Source: Lepidostoma basale (Eukaryota > Arthropoda > Insecta > Trichoptera > Lepidostomatidae). Taken from it: a stretch of DNA of 64,000 nucleotides. The notes beneath the pieces were generated by a model. That model was not told the origin of the DNA. It was given only the letters and a program-made list of their open reading frames with translations, and did not search any database. Shown here in pieces: positions 62,580 to 64,000 of this stretch (within the stretch, counting starts at the first letter, position 1; the number at the start of each line of letters is the position of its first letter). A program made the translations under genes and the position numbers. The stretch lies in the NCBI GenBank assembly GCA_022606425.2, contig JAHDVF020000172.1:682001-746000 (forward strand). The letters are read 5' to 3'.

Positions 62580-63035
62580 GATTCTCATTTTTATTTTATC
62601 CGTGAATTCTACGAGACCAAAGAGATTTTTTTATCACTTGGTACTAGGTTTTGTTTGTGCCTCATTAAGTTTTATCATTAACATTCCACGTCTCTATGTC
62701 ATACACCGTTTCTGAGTAAATGTTCTTGAGAAATCTCATCTCTTAAACATTTATTTAGCATTCATCAATGCTCTAATTAACTCCGCTTACATTCATTTAG
62801 ATTGGTTTAATTAAATATTTAGAAATGTTTTCATAATTTCAAGATGTACATTGTTTCTTTATCTTAGCTGTGGTACTTAAAGGAATTCTGTGAACATTCA
62901 ATTTCAGAAATTAATTAAATCACATTCTGTTTGCTAAATAATTTATGTTAATTGAGATTTATTATGAAAGACTCAATAGCTTTGAATAAATATAGCTCCA
63001 CTTCGTATTTAAAAAAAAACCAACATTATTACACT
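62580..63035. other. AT-rich DNA, nothing recognised
   Basis: No coding frames or repeat motifs. Confidence 0.45.
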
Positions 63036-63038
63036 TAT

Positions 63039-63079
63039 TACAGACATGTTTCGGTTGTGACCCAACCTTTTTTCATGTA
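63039..63079 (-). ncRNA. Hammerhead-like motif, further family (core diverged)
   Basis: Minus strand: TACA (stem I), 8-nt TGAAAAAA, perfect stem II GGTTG-GGTCA-CAACC, GAA, ACATGT, C, TGTA (stem I partner). All helices fit, but the core no longer matches CTGANGA. Confidence 0.4.
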
Positions 63080-63089
63080 CAGTCTGTAA

Positions 63090-64000
63090 CAACATGGATT
63101 CAGGAAGGGGCGCTCCCCTGAAACTAATCTCATGGTATTCACAGAATACATAACAAGGGCCTTGGATAATGGTCACCAAGTTGACTGTTCATATAATGAT
63201 TTCTCAAAGGCCTTTGATACTGTGAACCATGACATTCTGATAGCAAAACTATCTCAAATTGGATTCTCTTCTCAGTTGATTATGTTTTTTATTAGTTACC
63301 TCGAGGGGAGAAAACAATTCGTCTCATACGGAATTTTTCAATCGGAACCTTTTCTTGTCAATTCAGGGGTACCACAAGGTTCAAACCTAGGGCCACTCCT
63401 CTTCACCATCTTCATAAATGATATTGCGAAGGTGATAAACTTCTCGCGATTGCTTTTATTTGCCGATGATCTGAAATTATTCCTAGAAATTAACAATCCC
63501 GACGACTGTCTTCGCCTCCAGTCTGACATTGATAATATTGTTAACTGGAGTCACAGTAATAAAATGTACTTCAATGTCTCTAAGTGCGCTATGCTATCGT
63601 TTACTAGAGCATTGAGAACTGTGTATTATAGATACACAATGAACAACCAGCAACTAACACACGTATCTACGATGAAGGATCTTGGGATCATTTATGAGAG
63701 TAGGCTGACTTTTCGTGCGCATATCGAGAGGATTTGTGACATTGCACTGAAGATGTTAGGCTTCATCATTCGGACCGGAAGAGTTTTCAGAAATCCTAAT
63801 GTGCTCAGAGTCCTATACAACGCGTTGGTTCGGAGCAGACTCGAAAGTGGTTCTGTGATATGGAGTCCTCACGAGGCGAGATATTCCGTTATGCTGGAGA
63901 GAGTTCAGAAAAAATTTCTGAGGTATCTCTACATGAGGGAGTATGGTAGTTATCCGTGGCTCTATCCCACGGCATTTCTTTTAGGAATGCTCGGAACCAA
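63090..64000 (+). CDS. CR1/Jockey-type LINE reverse transcriptase, 5'-truncated, runs off the window
   Basis: One uninterrupted frame from 63090 to the end (over 300 codons), beginning right after a TAA: QHGFRKGRSPETNLMVFTEY, VDCSYNDFSKAFDTVNHDIL (catalytic Asp), SGVPQGSNLGPLLFTIFIND, LLLFADDLKLF (catalytic DD), then the C-terminal LRVLYNALVRSRLESGSVIW and LERVQKKFLRYLYMREYGSY. Alignment with the LINE at 45032-47638 shows the same order but clear divergence, so this is a second family. The 5' end is cut inside RT block 2, so it is a dead-on-arrival copy. The last residues (TAFLLGMLGT) equal the first residues of the fragment at 22496. Confidence 0.9.

Overview
This is AT-rich eukaryotic DNA, most likely from an insect and probably a moth or butterfly (Lepidoptera). 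The evidence is a piggyBac 5' end that looks very close to the cabbage-looper element, a tRNA-derived SINE, and many non-LTR retrotransposon remnants whose 3' tail (CCCCGAAGGGGTAGGCAG followed by TTAG repeats) resembles tails I know from moth genomes. The species assignment is inference. I recognise no complete host gene, rRNA or functional tRNA. The only plausible host coding sequence is one 132-nt exon-like block (55241-55372). The window reads as a gene-poor, repeat-filled intron or intergenic region.

Layout. 1-19 kb: AT-rich DNA with decayed LINE 3' ends, SINEs and several families of short inverted-repeat elements. 19.66-20.45 kb: truncated piggyBac joined to a LINE fragment. 20.8-43 kb: LINE 3' ends from several families, SINEs, LINE-tailed SINE-like elements and long stretches without recognisable content. 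43.5-44.1 kb: the best-preserved hammerhead-like repeat. 44.76-47.94 kb: a CR1/Jockey-type LINE (one frameshift) inserted into a SINE and flanked by a 6-bp duplication. 49.64-52.89 kb: a nearly intact RTE-clade LINE, about 3.2 kb, with a 10-bp target-site duplication and one homopolymer frameshift. 53.14-53.95 kb: a 42-bp minisatellite split by a LINE fragment. 55.6-62.6 kb: further LINE, SINE and inverted-repeat copies, including a 0.9-kb LINE with an open RT C-terminus inserted into one of the inverted repeats. 63.09-64.0 kb: an uninterrupted RT reading frame that runs off the window.

How the parts relate. The autonomous elements are LINEs of several clades. The SINEs, and a separate approximately 290-bp LINE-tailed family, look like dependents of LINE machinery. 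The most interesting signal is a set of at least five otherwise dissimilar repeat families, often arranged as inverted pairs, that share one RNA architecture. Each has a short helix, an 8-nt core related to CTGANGAN, a stem-loop, GAA, a short self-complementary stem III (ACATGT, ACAGCTGT or ACCGGT), and then GTC or GTT. This is the hammerhead ribozyme layout with a minimal stem III that could pair between two RNAs, as described for Penelope-like retroelements. One family carries C3-to-U together with G8-to-A, which would keep the core 3-8 base pair. No Penelope reverse transcriptase is visible in the window, so these copies would be non-autonomous.
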